This document shows, piece by piece, positions 42,239 through 49,721 of a DNA stretch of 64,000 bases; position 1 is the first letter of the stretch, and each line of letters begins with the position of its first letter. Position numbers and translations under genes: made by a program. A model generated the notes under the pieces. The model was given only the letters and a program-made list of their open reading frames with translations, was not told where the DNA came from and made no database searches. Source of the stretch: Hyphomicrobiales bacterium (GTDB lineage: Bacteria; Pseudomonadota; Alphaproteobacteria; Rhizobiales; Rhizobiaceae); contig UBPA01000003.1 of NCBI GenBank assembly GCA_900467185.1, positions 124,001 to 188,000 of the forward strand. The letters are read 5' to 3'.

Positions 42239-42456
42239 ATGAGCATTGTCGTCAGGGATAGCAACGGAACCGCACTCGCCGATGGTGACTCGGTCACGCT
42301 GATCAAGGATCTCAAGGTCAAGGGGACCTCGGTCACGCTGAAGCGCGGCACGCTGGTCAAGAACATCCGCCTGACGGACGATCCGGCGGAAGTCGAATGC
42401 AATGCGGAAAAGGTCAAGGTCTCGTGCTGCGCACGGAGTTCCTCAAGAAGGCCTGA
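42239..42456 (+). pseudogene. PhnA-like zinc-ribbon-less C-domain protein, frameshifted near its end
   Basis: The first 60 codons match the small PhnA/YjdM C-terminal-domain family: 'VRDSNGTALADGDSVTLIKDLKVKGTSVTLKRGTLVKNIRLTDDPAEVECNAEKVK'-like. The family normally ends '...KVKGLVLRTEFLKKA'. Here, after the codons for VK at about 42418, the frame is off by one; shifting by one base restores GLVLRTEFLKKA and a TGA at 42454-42456. One G appears to be missing (GG where GGG is expected). As written, the frame runs on to 42556 into the convergent ACT gene. The start has AGAGGGG upstream. Either a recent null mutation or a homopolymer sequencing error. Confidence 0.82.
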
Positions 42457-42477
42457 CCGTCGGAAAACGTGTCGCGC

Positions 42478-42864
42478 TCAGACCATGACCTCGTGGCCAT
42501 GGGCCTTGAGCGCGGCGACGGCCTTGTCGAGGTCGGAGCCGAGAATGAAGATGTAATCGGTGCTGAAGGTCGAGTTCGCAAATAGGCCGACGCCGGCGGT
42601 CGACAGCGGCTCCAGCACGGACGACAGGATGCCGGGAATATCGAAGGCGAAGTGTTCCTCGATCCGCAGGCACCGCCAGCCGTTCGACGAGATCACCCCG
42701 GTCGGCACGCGCGCGGCGCGACAGACGAGCGTCATTTCCTCGCGCGACGAGGAGACCGACCAGAAACCGGCGCCGGGCAGCCATTCCGGCAGCGGGGAGC
42801 CGACATTCAGCCGGGTGATCGAATATTCGGCTTCAACCAGCCGGATCAGCAGTTTGCGAGACAT
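42478..42864 (-). CDS. ACT-domain protein
   Basis: 128 residues. Two ACT-like halves are present: the second reads 'RIEEHFAFDIPGILSSVLEPLSTAGVGLFANSTFSTDYIFILGSDLDKAVAALKAHGH', typical of the CASTOR/LysC-like ACT_7 family of small stand-alone amino-acid-binding proteins. It has no catalytic domain and is probably a regulatory or amino-acid-sensing protein. The ATG follows GAGGGG by 6 bases. It lies between hflC and the degP-like gene and is convergent with the broken PhnA-like gene. The ligand is unknown. Confidence 0.82.
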   Translation of the reverse strand: MSRKLLIRLVEAEYSITRLNVGSPLPEWLPGAGFWSVSSSREEMTLVCRAARVPTGVISSNGWRCLRIEEHFAFDIPGILSSVLEPLSTAGVGLFANSTFSTDYIFILGSDLDKAVAALKAHGHEVMV

Positions 42865-43052
42865 TCATACCCCTCGATACGCCGGCCCGGATCGAGGGCC
42901 CAAAGAGCGGGCCTGACGGGTAGCAAGCGTTGTGGACCTAACGTCTGCTGCGCTTGAAGCAGCAGGTCAAACCATTCGGTGAGGGCCTGACATGGGAGAT
43001 GCCGCCCTGCAAGCCTGCCCTGCCATCCCTAGCGCATGCCGTCAAGAACGAA

Positions 43053-43076
43053 GGGGCCGGCATCGCTGCCGGCCCC
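43053..43076 (-). terminator. Terminator after hflC
   Basis: On the minus strand GGGGCCGGCA, loop GCGA, TGCCGGCCCC, followed by TTCGTTCTT. It lies 26 bases beyond the hflC stop codon and ends the thyA-folA-hflK-hflC run. Confidence 0.75.
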
Positions 43077-43102
43077 GTCTTTTGTGATGCGGTTCGTTTC
43101 GC

Positions 43103-44053
43103 TCAGTTCGCGGCCGGTGTCGCGGGGGCTGCAGGTGCAGCCGGAGCCGACGGTACCGCCGCGGACGGCAGAGGCGCGCCTTGCGAACTGTTGAAGAAGC
43201 GGAAGAACTCCGAGTCCGGCGAAATCACCAGCGTGGTGTCCGGGCTGGCGATGGCCGCGCCGTAAGCAGTCATCGAGCGATAGAACTCGAAGAAGCTCGG
43301 ATCGCGGGAGAACGCATCGGCGAACACGCGGGTCCGCTCGCCTTCGCCTTCACCGCGCAGGATTTCCGCATCCCGCTGGGCTTCGGCCACGATCTCGACG
43401 ACCTGGCGGTCGGCGATGGCGCGGCGGCGCTGGCTCTCTTCATTACCGCGGGCGCGGATGAGTTCGGCCTCGGCCAGACGTTCCGCCTTCATGCGGTCGA
43501 AGGTCTGCTGCGAGACTTCCTGCGTCAGGTCGGTGCGGCGGATACGAACGTCCTGAATGTTGAGACCGAGCGATTCGGCATCGTTCTTCAGGTCGGCACG
43601 GACCTCCCGCATCATCGAAGCACGCTCTTCGGACAGTGCCGATTCGAAGCCGCGCAGACCGTAGACACGGCGCAGCGACGAATCGAGACGCGTGCGAAGC
43701 CGGGCTTCGGCCGAGGACCGGTCACCGGAGACCGTCTCGCGGAAGCGGCGCGGATCCTGGATACGATAGACGACGAAGGCATCGACCTCGTAGAATTTAC
43801 CGCCGGAAACCTGGACGCGGATGTTGTCGAGGTCGAACCGCAAGGCCTGGTCCTCGACATACTGGACGCGATCGGCGTCCATGAAGGCGAAGGGCAGCTT
43901 GAAGTAGAGGCCCGGCTCGGTCTTGACGTCCTGGATCTGACCGAAGCGGACGACGACCGCCTGCTGGCGCTCCGTGACGACGAAGACGGAGGAATAGACG
44001 ACCATCAGGATGACCGCGAGAGCGATCAGAAAATAGGGAAGACGGCTATTCAT
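43103..44053 (-). CDS. hflC: HflC, SPFH-domain modulator of FtsH protease
   Basis: 316 residues. One N-terminal membrane helix (about 7-25) is followed by a periplasmic SPFH/band-7 domain ('FVVTERQQAVVVRFGQIQ', 'RTDLTQEVSQQTFDRMKAERLAEAELIRARGNEE'). The long helical region is typical of HflC. With HflK it forms the membrane cage around FtsH. A Pro/Ala-rich tail ends the protein. The ATG overlaps the hflK stop by one base (TGATG), with GGAGG in the end of hflK as its ribosome site. Confidence 0.95.
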   Translation of the reverse strand: MNSRLPYFLIALAVILMVVYSSVFVVTERQQAVVVRFGQIQDVKTEPGLYFKLPFAFMDADRVQYVEDQALRFDLDNIRVQVSGGKFYEVDAFVVYRIQDPRRFRETVSGDRSSAEARLRTRLDSSLRRVYGLRGFESALSEERASMMREVRADLKNDAESLGLNIQDVRIRRTDLTQEVSQQTFDRMKAERLAEAELIRARGNEESQRRRAIADRQVVEIVAEAQRDAEILRGEGEGERTRVFADAFSRDPSFFEFYRSMTAYGAAIASPDTTLVISPDSEFFRFFNSSQGAPLPSAAVPSAPAAPAAPATPAAN

Positions 44054-45192
44054 CAGTTGCCTCCTCCGACCTGCGGGGCCGGTCGGCCGATTTCGGTCAG
44101 CGGCAGGTAGGGCAGCACGCCCTGGCCGTTGCGCTCGTCGAGAATGACCTTCTTGGACTTGCCGAGAACCTCCTGCATGGTTTCCAGATACAAACGCTTG
44201 CGCGTCACGTCCGGAGCCTGCGCATAGGCATCGTAGACCGAGACGAAGCGCTGCGCCTCACCCTCGGCTTCCTTGACGACGCGGTCCTTGTAGGCGGCGG
44301 CTTCTTCACGATTCTGGGCCGCCTGACCGCGGGCCCGGCCAAGCACCTGGTTGGCGTACTGGTTGGATTCCTCGACGAAACGATCCTCGTCCTGCTCGGC
44401 GCGCTGCACCTCGTCGAACGCATCGGCAACCTCGCGCGGCGGAGCCGCATCCTCGATCGCGACGGTATTGACGGAGATGCCGGCGCCATAGGTGTCCATG
44501 GTCGCCTGAATCGTCGCCTTGACGTCCTGCGCGATCGCCTGACGGTTGTCGCGGAAGATGTCCTGTGCCGGACGACGGCCGACGACCTCGCGCATGGCGC
44601 TTTCGGCGACCTGCTGCAGGGTGTTGGCGGGATCCTCGACGTTGAAGAGATAGGCTTTCGGATCGGTGACCGAAAACAGCACCGAGAACTGGACGTTCAC
44701 GATGTTCTGGTCGCCCGACAGCATCAGGCCGGCCGACGACGGGTCGGCCGAGACCGACTTGCTGCCGATGTTCTGCTGCTGCTCGGTGACCTTGACGAGC
44801 TCGACGGTTTCCAGCGGCCAGAAATGATAATGCAGGCCCGGCATCGAGATCTCTTCCTTCGGCTTGCCGAAGCGCATCTCGACGCCACGCTCGTCCGGCT
44901 GGACGGTGTAGACGGAATTGATGAGGATGAAGCCGACGATCAGCAGGCCGATGATGGCGGCAACGCCACCATTGAAGCCGCCGGGAACGACGTTCTTCAG
45001 CTGATCCTGACCCCGGCGCAAGATCTCTTCGAGATCCGGCGGACCGCCATTGCCGCGACCACCGCCGCCGCCACGCGGGCGATTGGGACCTTGGCCCCAC
45101 GGGCCCTTGTTTCCACCACCGCCATTGCCGCCGTTACCGCCGCCGCCGCCCCAAGGACCACCGCCGCCGCCGTTCTGATTGCTCCAGGGCAT
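44053..45192 (-). CDS. hflK: HflK, SPFH-domain modulator of FtsH protease
   Basis: 379 residues. The first 50 residues are an extreme Gly/Asn-rich cytoplasmic segment (runs of glycine broken by Trp-Gly and Arg). A membrane helix at about 75-93 and an SPFH domain ('TVQPDERGVEMRFGKPKEE', 'AMREVVGRRPAQDIF', 'VEIAD'-like helices) follow. It is the partner of HflC. AGAGGTATGA precedes the ATG. About 145 bases separate it from folA; the order thyA-folA-hflK-hflC is conserved in rhizobia. Confidence 0.95.
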   Translation of the reverse strand: MPWSNQNGGGGGPWGGGGGNGGNGGGGNKGPWGQGPNRPRGGGGGRGNGGPPDLEEILRRGQDQLKNVVPGGFNGGVAAIIGLLIVGFILINSVYTVQPDERGVEMRFGKPKEEISMPGLHYHFWPLETVELVKVTEQQQNIGSKSVSADPSSAGLMLSGDQNIVNVQFSVLFSVTDPKAYLFNVEDPANTLQQVAESAMREVVGRRPAQDIFRDNRQAIAQDVKATIQATMDTYGAGISVNTVAIEDAAPPREVADAFDEVQRAEQDEDRFVEESNQYANQVLGRARGQAAQNREEAAAYKDRVVKEAEGEAQRFVSVYDAYAQAPDVTRKRLYLETMQEVLGKSKKVILDERNGQGVLPYLPLTEIGRPAPQVGGGN

Positions 45193-45336
45193 TCATACCT
45201 CTTTCGTTACACTCCCACCTCCGGCAATCGGCGGAACCGACTGGGAAGTAAACCCGTTATAGGTATCGCCCCGAAGCCTTTCAACGCGGCGCGTCATAAC
45301 TTTGGCGTTAACAAGGCAATTTCGTTCCGTTTATTG

Positions 45337-45891
45337 CTAAAGTTCGAGCGAAGCGGCGTCGGGGTCCGGCACGGCCTTCGTCCGCCGGCGCCAGGTCGTG
45401 AAGACAACGCTGTGGCTGTCCGTCTCGCCGCGCGGCGGTGCGACCTCGGAAACCTTCTCGAAGAGAGACGCGTCGATCGTCGGAAACACCGTATCGCCCT
45501 CGATTTCCGCCTCGACCACCGTCATCTGGATGATGTCGGCAATGGACATCGCGTCACGATAGACCTGCCCGCCCCCGATGATGCAGATGTCGTCCACACC
45601 AAGGCCGTCCGCCTCCGCCTGCGCGCGTTGAACGCCCTCTTCCAGCGAGCCTACCCGCTCGGCGCCCTGCGCCACAAAGCCGGCGTCGCGCGTGATGACG
45701 ATGTTCGGGCGGCCCGGCAGCGGCCGGCCGATCGATTGCCACGTCTTGCGGCCCATCACCACCGGCCGTCCGAGCGTTAGCGCCTTGAAGTGCTTGAGGT
45801 CGGTCGGCAGGCGCCACGGCATGTCCCCGTCCCGGCCGATCACGCCGTTGCGCCCGGCCGCCACCACGATGACGACTTTTGCGGCCGTCAT
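45337..45891 (-). CDS. folA: Dihydrofolate reductase
   Basis: 184 residues from the ATG at 45891, slightly longer than the E. coli enzyme (159) because of a C-terminal extension. Signatures: '[28 protein letters not shown]' with the substrate-binding acidic residue, '[26 protein letters not shown]' and '[14 protein letters not shown]'. It regenerates tetrahydrofolate, which thymidylate synthase consumes as its methylene derivative. Its ATG overlaps the thyA stop codon (ATGA), so it is translationally coupled to thyA. Confidence 0.95.
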   Translation of the reverse strand: MTAAKVVIVVAAGRNGVIGRDGDMPWRLPTDLKHFKALTLGRPVVMGRKTWQSIGRPLPGRPNIVITRDAGFVAQGAERVGSLEEGVQRAQAEADGLGVDDICIIGGGQVYRDAMSIADIIQMTVVEAEIEGDTVFPTIDASLFEKVSEVAPPRGETDSHSVVFTTWRRRTKAVPDPDAASLEL

Positions 45892-46682
45892 ACCGCGATC
45901 GGCGCCCGGATCGCCGCTTCCGCCTCGTAGCCGATGAGCTGGAAATCCTCGTAGCGGAACGCGAACAGGTCTTTGATCTCGGGGTTCAGCCGCATGACGG
46001 GCAGCGCCTTTGGCGTCCGGGTCAGCTGCAGCCGCGCCTGCTCGAAATGGTTGCTGTAGATGTGCGCGTCTCCCAGCGTGTGCACGAAATCCCCCGGCTC
46101 CAGCCCGGTCACCTGCGCCACCATCAGCGTCAGCAACGCGTAGGAGGCGATGTTGAAGGGGATGCCGAGAAAGATGTCGCCCGAGCGCTGATAGAGCTGG
46201 CAGGAGAGCTTGCCCTCCGACACGTAGAACTGGAACAGGCAATGGCACGGCGGCAGCGCCATCTCGTCCACCAGTGCAGGGTTCCAGGCGGAAACGATAT
46301 GCCGGCGGGAATGCGGATTGGTCTTTAGCCCCTCCACCAGCTGAGCGATCTGGTCGATATGCCGCCCGTCGGGTGCCGGCCACGAACGCCACTGGTAGCC
46401 GTAAACGGGGCCGAGGTCGCCTGCCTCGTCGGCCCATTCGTCCCAGATGCTGACGCTGTTTTCCTTCAGATAGGCGATGTTCGTATCGCCGCGCAGGAAC
46501 CACAAGAGCTCGTGGATGATCGAGCGCAGATGCAGCTTCTTGGTCGTGAGGACCGGAAAGCCCTCGGAAAGGTCGAAGCGCATCTGATAGCCGAACACCG
46601 AGCGCGTGCCTGTCCCGGTCCGGTCGCTGCGGTCGGAACCGGTATCCATCACATGGCGAAGGAGGTCGAGATATTGTTTCAT
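45888..46682 (-). CDS. thyA: Thymidylate synthase
   Basis: 264 residues, exactly the length of E. coli ThyA. The catalytic cysteine is C146 in '[12 protein letters not shown]'; '[23 protein letters not shown]', '[12 protein letters not shown]' and '[24 protein letters not shown]' are invariant folate/dUMP-binding segments. The ATG at 46682 matches the family N-terminus '[15 protein letters not shown]'; the long upstream frame is excluded. It is the first gene of thyA-folA, probably continuing to hflK-hflC. It is the classical enzyme, not the flavin-dependent ThyX. Confidence 0.97.
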   Translation of the reverse strand: MKQYLDLLRHVMDTGSDRSDRTGTGTRSVFGYQMRFDLSEGFPVLTTKKLHLRSIIHELLWFLRGDTNIAYLKENSVSIWDEWADEAGDLGPVYGYQWRSWPAPDGRHIDQIAQLVEGLKTNPHSRRHIVSAWNPALVDEMALPPCHCLFQFYVSEGKLSCQLYQRSGDIFLGIPFNIASYALLTLMVAQVTGLEPGDFVHTLGDAHIYSNHFEQARLQLTRTPKALPVMRLNPEIKDLFAFRYEDFQLIGYEAEAAIRAPIAV

Positions 46683-46998
46683 GATCGGCTGTCCGCAAAC
46701 TTCAGGTCCGCACGAGAATAAGGGCTGTGACGCCGCCGCGATAGGCCCCGCGCCGCGTTGTCCCGGCCTTCCGGCGCCGGCTCGCGGCGAAGCGCGTCGT
46801 CCGTGACCAGCACGGCCGAAAAACCACCTTGAGCAACGGTCACAGACCTGACATTCACACCATTTATCATTTTCGAATGAACGCCGGAACCTTTTACCCT
46901 CCCGCGTGTTCCCCGGCACCTTGATCTTACCCGTCATCCGGGCAGCGTCTCCTCCCGGCGTTTGCCCGACCTGCATCCCCTTTTACGAAAGCGCGCTC
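46683..46998. other. Divergent promoter region of thyA and the transglutaminase-like gene
   Basis: About 315 bases without a credible gene. An AT-rich patch at 46850-46885 probably contains promoters for both directions. No clear operator was found. Confidence 0.4.
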
Positions 46999-47877
46999 AT
47001 GACCGTCCGTTACAAGCTTGGCTGCACCCTCAGCTACGAGGTTCGCGAACCCACCGTGTTCATCTTCAACGTCGAAGTCGCCAAGCTGCAGCGCCATCAC
47101 GACCTGGTGGAAACGCTGACGATCAGCCCCAAGGGCCCGCGCTGGACCTACACCGTGCCCGAGGAGCAGAACCGCTACTTCAAGATCGATGCGGCCCCCG
47201 GCCCGCTCGAAATCAACTATGCAGCCGAAGTGACGCTCGACGTCTTCCGCGCCGACCCGGCCACGATCAACGAGACGCCGCTGTCGGACATCCCGCTCGA
47301 CATCATGCCGTTCCTCCTGCCTTCGCGCTTCGTCTCCTCCGACCGTCTCGCCGCCTTTGCCATCCGCGAGTTCGGCGCCCTGCCCAAGGGACACGAGCGC
47401 GTGACGTCGATCTGCAACTGGATCTACAACAACATCGACTACCAGCGCGGCTCCTCCAACGGCCAGACGACGGCCGATGAAAGCCTGCTTCTGCGCGCCG
47501 GCGTCTGCCGCGACTTCTCCCATATCGGCATCGCCTTCTGCCGCGCGCTCGGCATCCCCGCCCGCTTCGTCAGCTGCTACGCCTACGGCCTGCGCCCGTC
47601 CGATTTCCATGCCGTCTTCGAAGCCTATCTGGATGGTCGCTGGTGGCTATTCGATGCGACGCGCCAGGCCAATCTCGATGGTCTCGTGCGCATTGGCGTC
47701 GGCCGCGATGCCGCCGAAATCGCCTTCTGCACGCCCTTCGGCCTGATGGATCCCGGCGCCGTGAACATCACCATCGAACATGCCGACGGCTCGCCCGAAA
47801 AGCCCGGCCGCACGATCGACGCCATCTCGACGGACGACCGCATCGAGATCGCCGAAATCGAGCAGGACGCCGCCTGA
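46999..47877 (+). CDS. Transglutaminase-like cysteine protease-fold protein
   Basis: 292 residues. The transglutaminase-core triad is present: C170 in 'LLLRAGVCRDFSHIGIAFCRALGIPARFVSCYAYG', H204 in 'SDFHAVFEAYLDGRWWLFDAT' and D219. The N-terminal 130 residues form a beta-rich domain common to this bacterial group. No signal peptide is visible. Members are thought to be peptidases or amidases rather than cross-linking enzymes; the substrate is unknown. Translation starts at the ATG 46999; the ribosome site is weak (GAAAGCGCGC). A strong terminator follows. Confidence 0.88.
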   Translation: MTVRYKLGCTLSYEVREPTVFIFNVEVAKLQRHHDLVETLTISPKGPRWTYTVPEEQNRYFKIDAAPGPLEINYAAEVTLDVFRADPATINETPLSDIPLDIMPFLLPSRFVSSDRLAAFAIREFGALPKGHERVTSICNWIYNNIDYQRGSSNGQTTADESLLLRAGVCRDFSHIGIAFCRALGIPARFVSCYAYGLRPSDFHAVFEAYLDGRWWLFDATRQANLDGLVRIGVGRDAAEIAFCTPFGLMDPGAVNITIEHADGSPEKPGRTIDAISTDDRIEIAEIEQDAA

Positions 47878-47916
47878 GCGTACGGCCCTTGAGGTCGTCG
47901 GGAATACGGATGCGAC

Positions 47917-47951
47917 AGGGCACCCTGCTTTTCGGCGGCGGTGCCCTTTTT
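47917..47951 (+). terminator. Intrinsic terminator after the transglutaminase-like gene
   Basis: AGGGCACC (47917-47924) pairs with GGTGCCCT (47940-47947), followed by a run of T to 47951. It separates this gene from the tmRNA gene. Confidence 0.85.
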
Positions 47952-47966
47952 CCATGCGCTTTGCCC

Positions 47967-47995
47967 TTTTCATCGGCTGCGGGAACGCCTATATC
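47967..47995 (+). promoter_or_regulatory. Probable tmRNA promoter
   Basis: TTTTCA (47967-47972), a 17-base spacer and TATATC (47990-47995). The start point would be near 48002, about 25-30 bases before the mature acceptor piece. The -35 match is modest. Confidence 0.45.
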
Positions 47996-48024
47996 ACTCC
48001 TGCCGTCGCAAGGCGGATATGGCA

Positions 48025-48365
48025 ATAAACTGTCGGTGTAATAAACCTATTGGACCCGGGGGCGGTACCCGGCGCCTCCACCAAAAACCGGCCTTGAGAT
48101 GTCTGGAAACAGCATGTCGATAGGGCGAAGGCCGAAACGGCCGGCTTTTGATGGGGGCGAAATAGGATCGACAAGGGCGTAAAGATCGAACTTTTGCTCG
48201 GCATTGTACCACCGTTATCGGGCTCAAACAGTAGTTGCAAACGACAACTATGCGGAAGCTCGTCTCGCTGCTTAATCGCGGTGTGACACTTCAAATCAAG
48301 TCCTTCCGGTTCGCACCGTAAGGCGGGGTTCGGAGGTACCTGGCAACAGAAACCTCCACTTTTCC
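48025..48365 (+). ncRNA. ssrA: Circularly permuted two-piece tmRNA
   Basis: The acceptor piece comes first: its 3' end CGCCTCC (48073-48079), discriminator A and encoded CCA (48081-48083). An excised spacer of about 70 bases follows, held by AACCGGCC/GGCCGG pairing. The coding piece begins GGGGGCG (48153-48159), which pairs with the acceptor end, continues 'GAAATAGGATCGACAAGG', and encodes the tag from GCA 48237 to TAA 48275: A-N-D-N-Y-A-E-A-R-L-A-A. This is the tag and permuted layout of Rhizobiaceae. It rescues stalled ribosomes and marks the products for ClpXP. Outer ends are approximate to about 10 bases. Confidence 0.95.
48237..48275 (+). other. tmRNA proteolysis-tag reading frame
   Basis: Thirteen codons, GCA through TAA, give ANDNYAEARLAA. 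Resume codon GCA (Ala). The C-terminal Leu-Ala-Ala is the ClpX degron and the Ala-Asn-Asp-Asn-Tyr part is the SspB contact. Confidence 0.95.
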
Positions 48366-48557
48366 CCACACCATCACGACCACACGGAGCCATGCTCCGG
48401 ACGCATGCGCGGCGATGCCAATTCCCGGCCTGCGACCGCTGCGCCTTGAAATCGTCTATCAATAGTGCAAATGGTTTGGTGAACGACACGCCGTCGGACG
48501 CCGCTCGCGCGGCTCATGGCAGCGCACACTGAAACAGCTAGGCAAGACGGGGATCCG

Positions 48558-49100
48558 ATGGGCCAGGACCATATCCGCTACGACATTCTCGCACAGGACG
48601 CGCTGCGTGGCGTCATCCGCAAGGTTCTGAGCGAGGTTGCAGCGACCGGTCACCTTCCGGGCGATCACCACTTCTTCATCACCTTCCTGACCGGCGCCCC
48701 CGGTGTCCGTATCTCCCAGCATCTGAAATCCAAATATGCCGAGCAGATGACCATCGTCGTGCAGCACCAGTTCTGGGAGCTGAAGGTGACGGAATCCCTG
48801 TTCGAGATCGGCCTCTCCTTCTCCGATACGCCGGAAAAGCTGGTCATTCCGTTCAACGCGATCCGTGGTTTCTACGACCCATCGGTGAATTTCGAGCTGG
48901 AGTTCGACGTGGCGGTCGCCGAAGACGAGGATGCGGAAACGGAATCCGCCGAGATCACCGCCTATCCCGGCGTCACCGTCGAGCGGCCGGGCGTGAGCCT
49001 CGAGCGCGACGACGATGCGGACGCGGAAGCGCCGAAGACCGACGACGGCAAGCCCGGCGCGTCCGTGGTCTCCCTCGACGCATTCCGCAAGAAGAACTGA
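48558..49100 (+). CDS. sspB: SspB, ClpXP adaptor for tmRNA-tagged proteins (alphaproteobacterial type)
   Basis: About 180 residues from the ATG at 48558; an in-frame ATG at 48516 would add 14 residues. The folded domain (about 1-125) includes 'IRYDILAQDALRGVIRKVL', 'HHFFITFLTGAPGVRIS' and 'VIPFNAIRGFYDPSVNFELEF', typical of alpha-SspB. A disordered acidic linker follows, then the C-terminal ClpX-binding peptide 'VVSLDAFRKKN'. It tethers tagged substrates to ClpX. The gene stands about 190 bases downstream of ssrA on the same strand. It forms a probable unit with the two small genes that follow. Confidence 0.94.
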   Translation: MGQDHIRYDILAQDALRGVIRKVLSEVAATGHLPGDHHFFITFLTGAPGVRISQHLKSKYAEQMTIVVQHQFWELKVTESLFEIGLSFSDTPEKLVIPFNAIRGFYDPSVNFELEFDVAVAEDEDAETESAEITAYPGVTVERPGVSLERDDDADAEAPKTDDGKPGASVVSLDAFRKKN

Positions 49101-49106
49101 CGCATC

Positions 49107-49361
49107 ATGACGGGCGACGTCGTCAATCTGCGCCAGTTTCGCAAGCAGAAGTCGCGCGCGAACGACGAAAAGACGGCGGAGCAGAACCGCATCAGCTTCG
49201 GCCGCACCAAGGTCGAGAAGGCGCTGACGAAGGCCCTGAACGAAACGTCCGAACGTCGGCTGGATCAGGGGCGGCGGGAGACGGCACCCTCGACCGGCAG
49301 GTGGGATGAGGACGGCCCAGACAAGGACGGGCGGGGCAAGGACGGGCAGGACAAGGATTGA
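49107..49361 (+). CDS. DUF4169 family protein
   Basis: 84 residues. The N-terminal 50 residues, 'GDVVNLRQFRKQKSRANDEKTAEQNRISFGRTKVEK', are the hallmark of the small, highly charged DUF4169 family that accompanies sspB and fumC in rhizobia. It starts 6 bases after the sspB stop codon and must share its transcript. The last 25 residues are an unusual Asp/Lys/Gly repeat tail ('DKDGRGKDGQDKD') from a DNA repeat of GGACAAGGACGG type. Function unknown. Confidence 0.85.
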   Translation: MTGDVVNLRQFRKQKSRANDEKTAEQNRISFGRTKVEKALTKALNETSERRLDQGRRETAPSTGRWDEDGPDKDGRGKDGQDKD

Positions 49362-49689
49362 TCCGCTCAAAGCCTCGCGACGGGCGCCCCGCGACGAGCA
49401 CGGTGCCTCAAACGCCCAAACGGCCGCACGGGCCATGCTGAAGAAACACTCCGCCACCCTTCACGGTCACCGCACGAGCTTTTCGCTGGAAGACGTCTTC
49501 TGGCAGGAGCTGAAGGCCATTGCCGCCGCCCGCGCCGTTCCCCTCGCCCGCCTCATCGCCGAGATCGACGATGCGCGCCCGGCTGACAGCAATCTCTCCT
49601 CCGCACTGCGGGTGCACGTGCTCGCCTGGGTGAAGTCCGAAGCGGCACGCTTTTCCGGACCCGAAACAGGCGAAACGCCACAGGCCTGA
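49306..49689 (+). CDS. Ribbon-helix-helix domain protein (RHH_4 type)
   Basis: The folded part, residues 44-115, reads 'LKKHSATLHGHRTSFSLEDVFWQELKAIAAARAVPLARLIAEIDDAR' then 'NLSSALRVHVLAWV', a clear RHH_4-like domain that suggests DNA binding. From ATG 49306 the protein is 127 residues, but the first 43 are low-complexity and overlap the repeat tail of the DUF4169 gene in another frame. The ATG at 49435 gives an 84-residue protein that begins at the domain and may be the real start, though its ribosome site is poor. It is the last gene of the sspB unit. Confidence 0.75.
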   Translation: MRTAQTRTGGARTGRTRIDPLKASRRAPRDEHGASNAQTAARAMLKKHSATLHGHRTSFSLEDVFWQELKAIAAARAVPLARLIAEIDDARPADSNLSSALRVHVLAWVKSEAARFSGPETGETPQA

Positions 49690-49721
49690 GCCTTGGGCGA
49701 CCGCCTGCCCGGCGCGTGCGA

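Noticed and set aside
42865-43102. A small DUF2065 gene expected between hflC and degP in rhizobia
   Set aside because: No open frame with its hydrophobic pattern is present; the gap holds the hflC terminator only.
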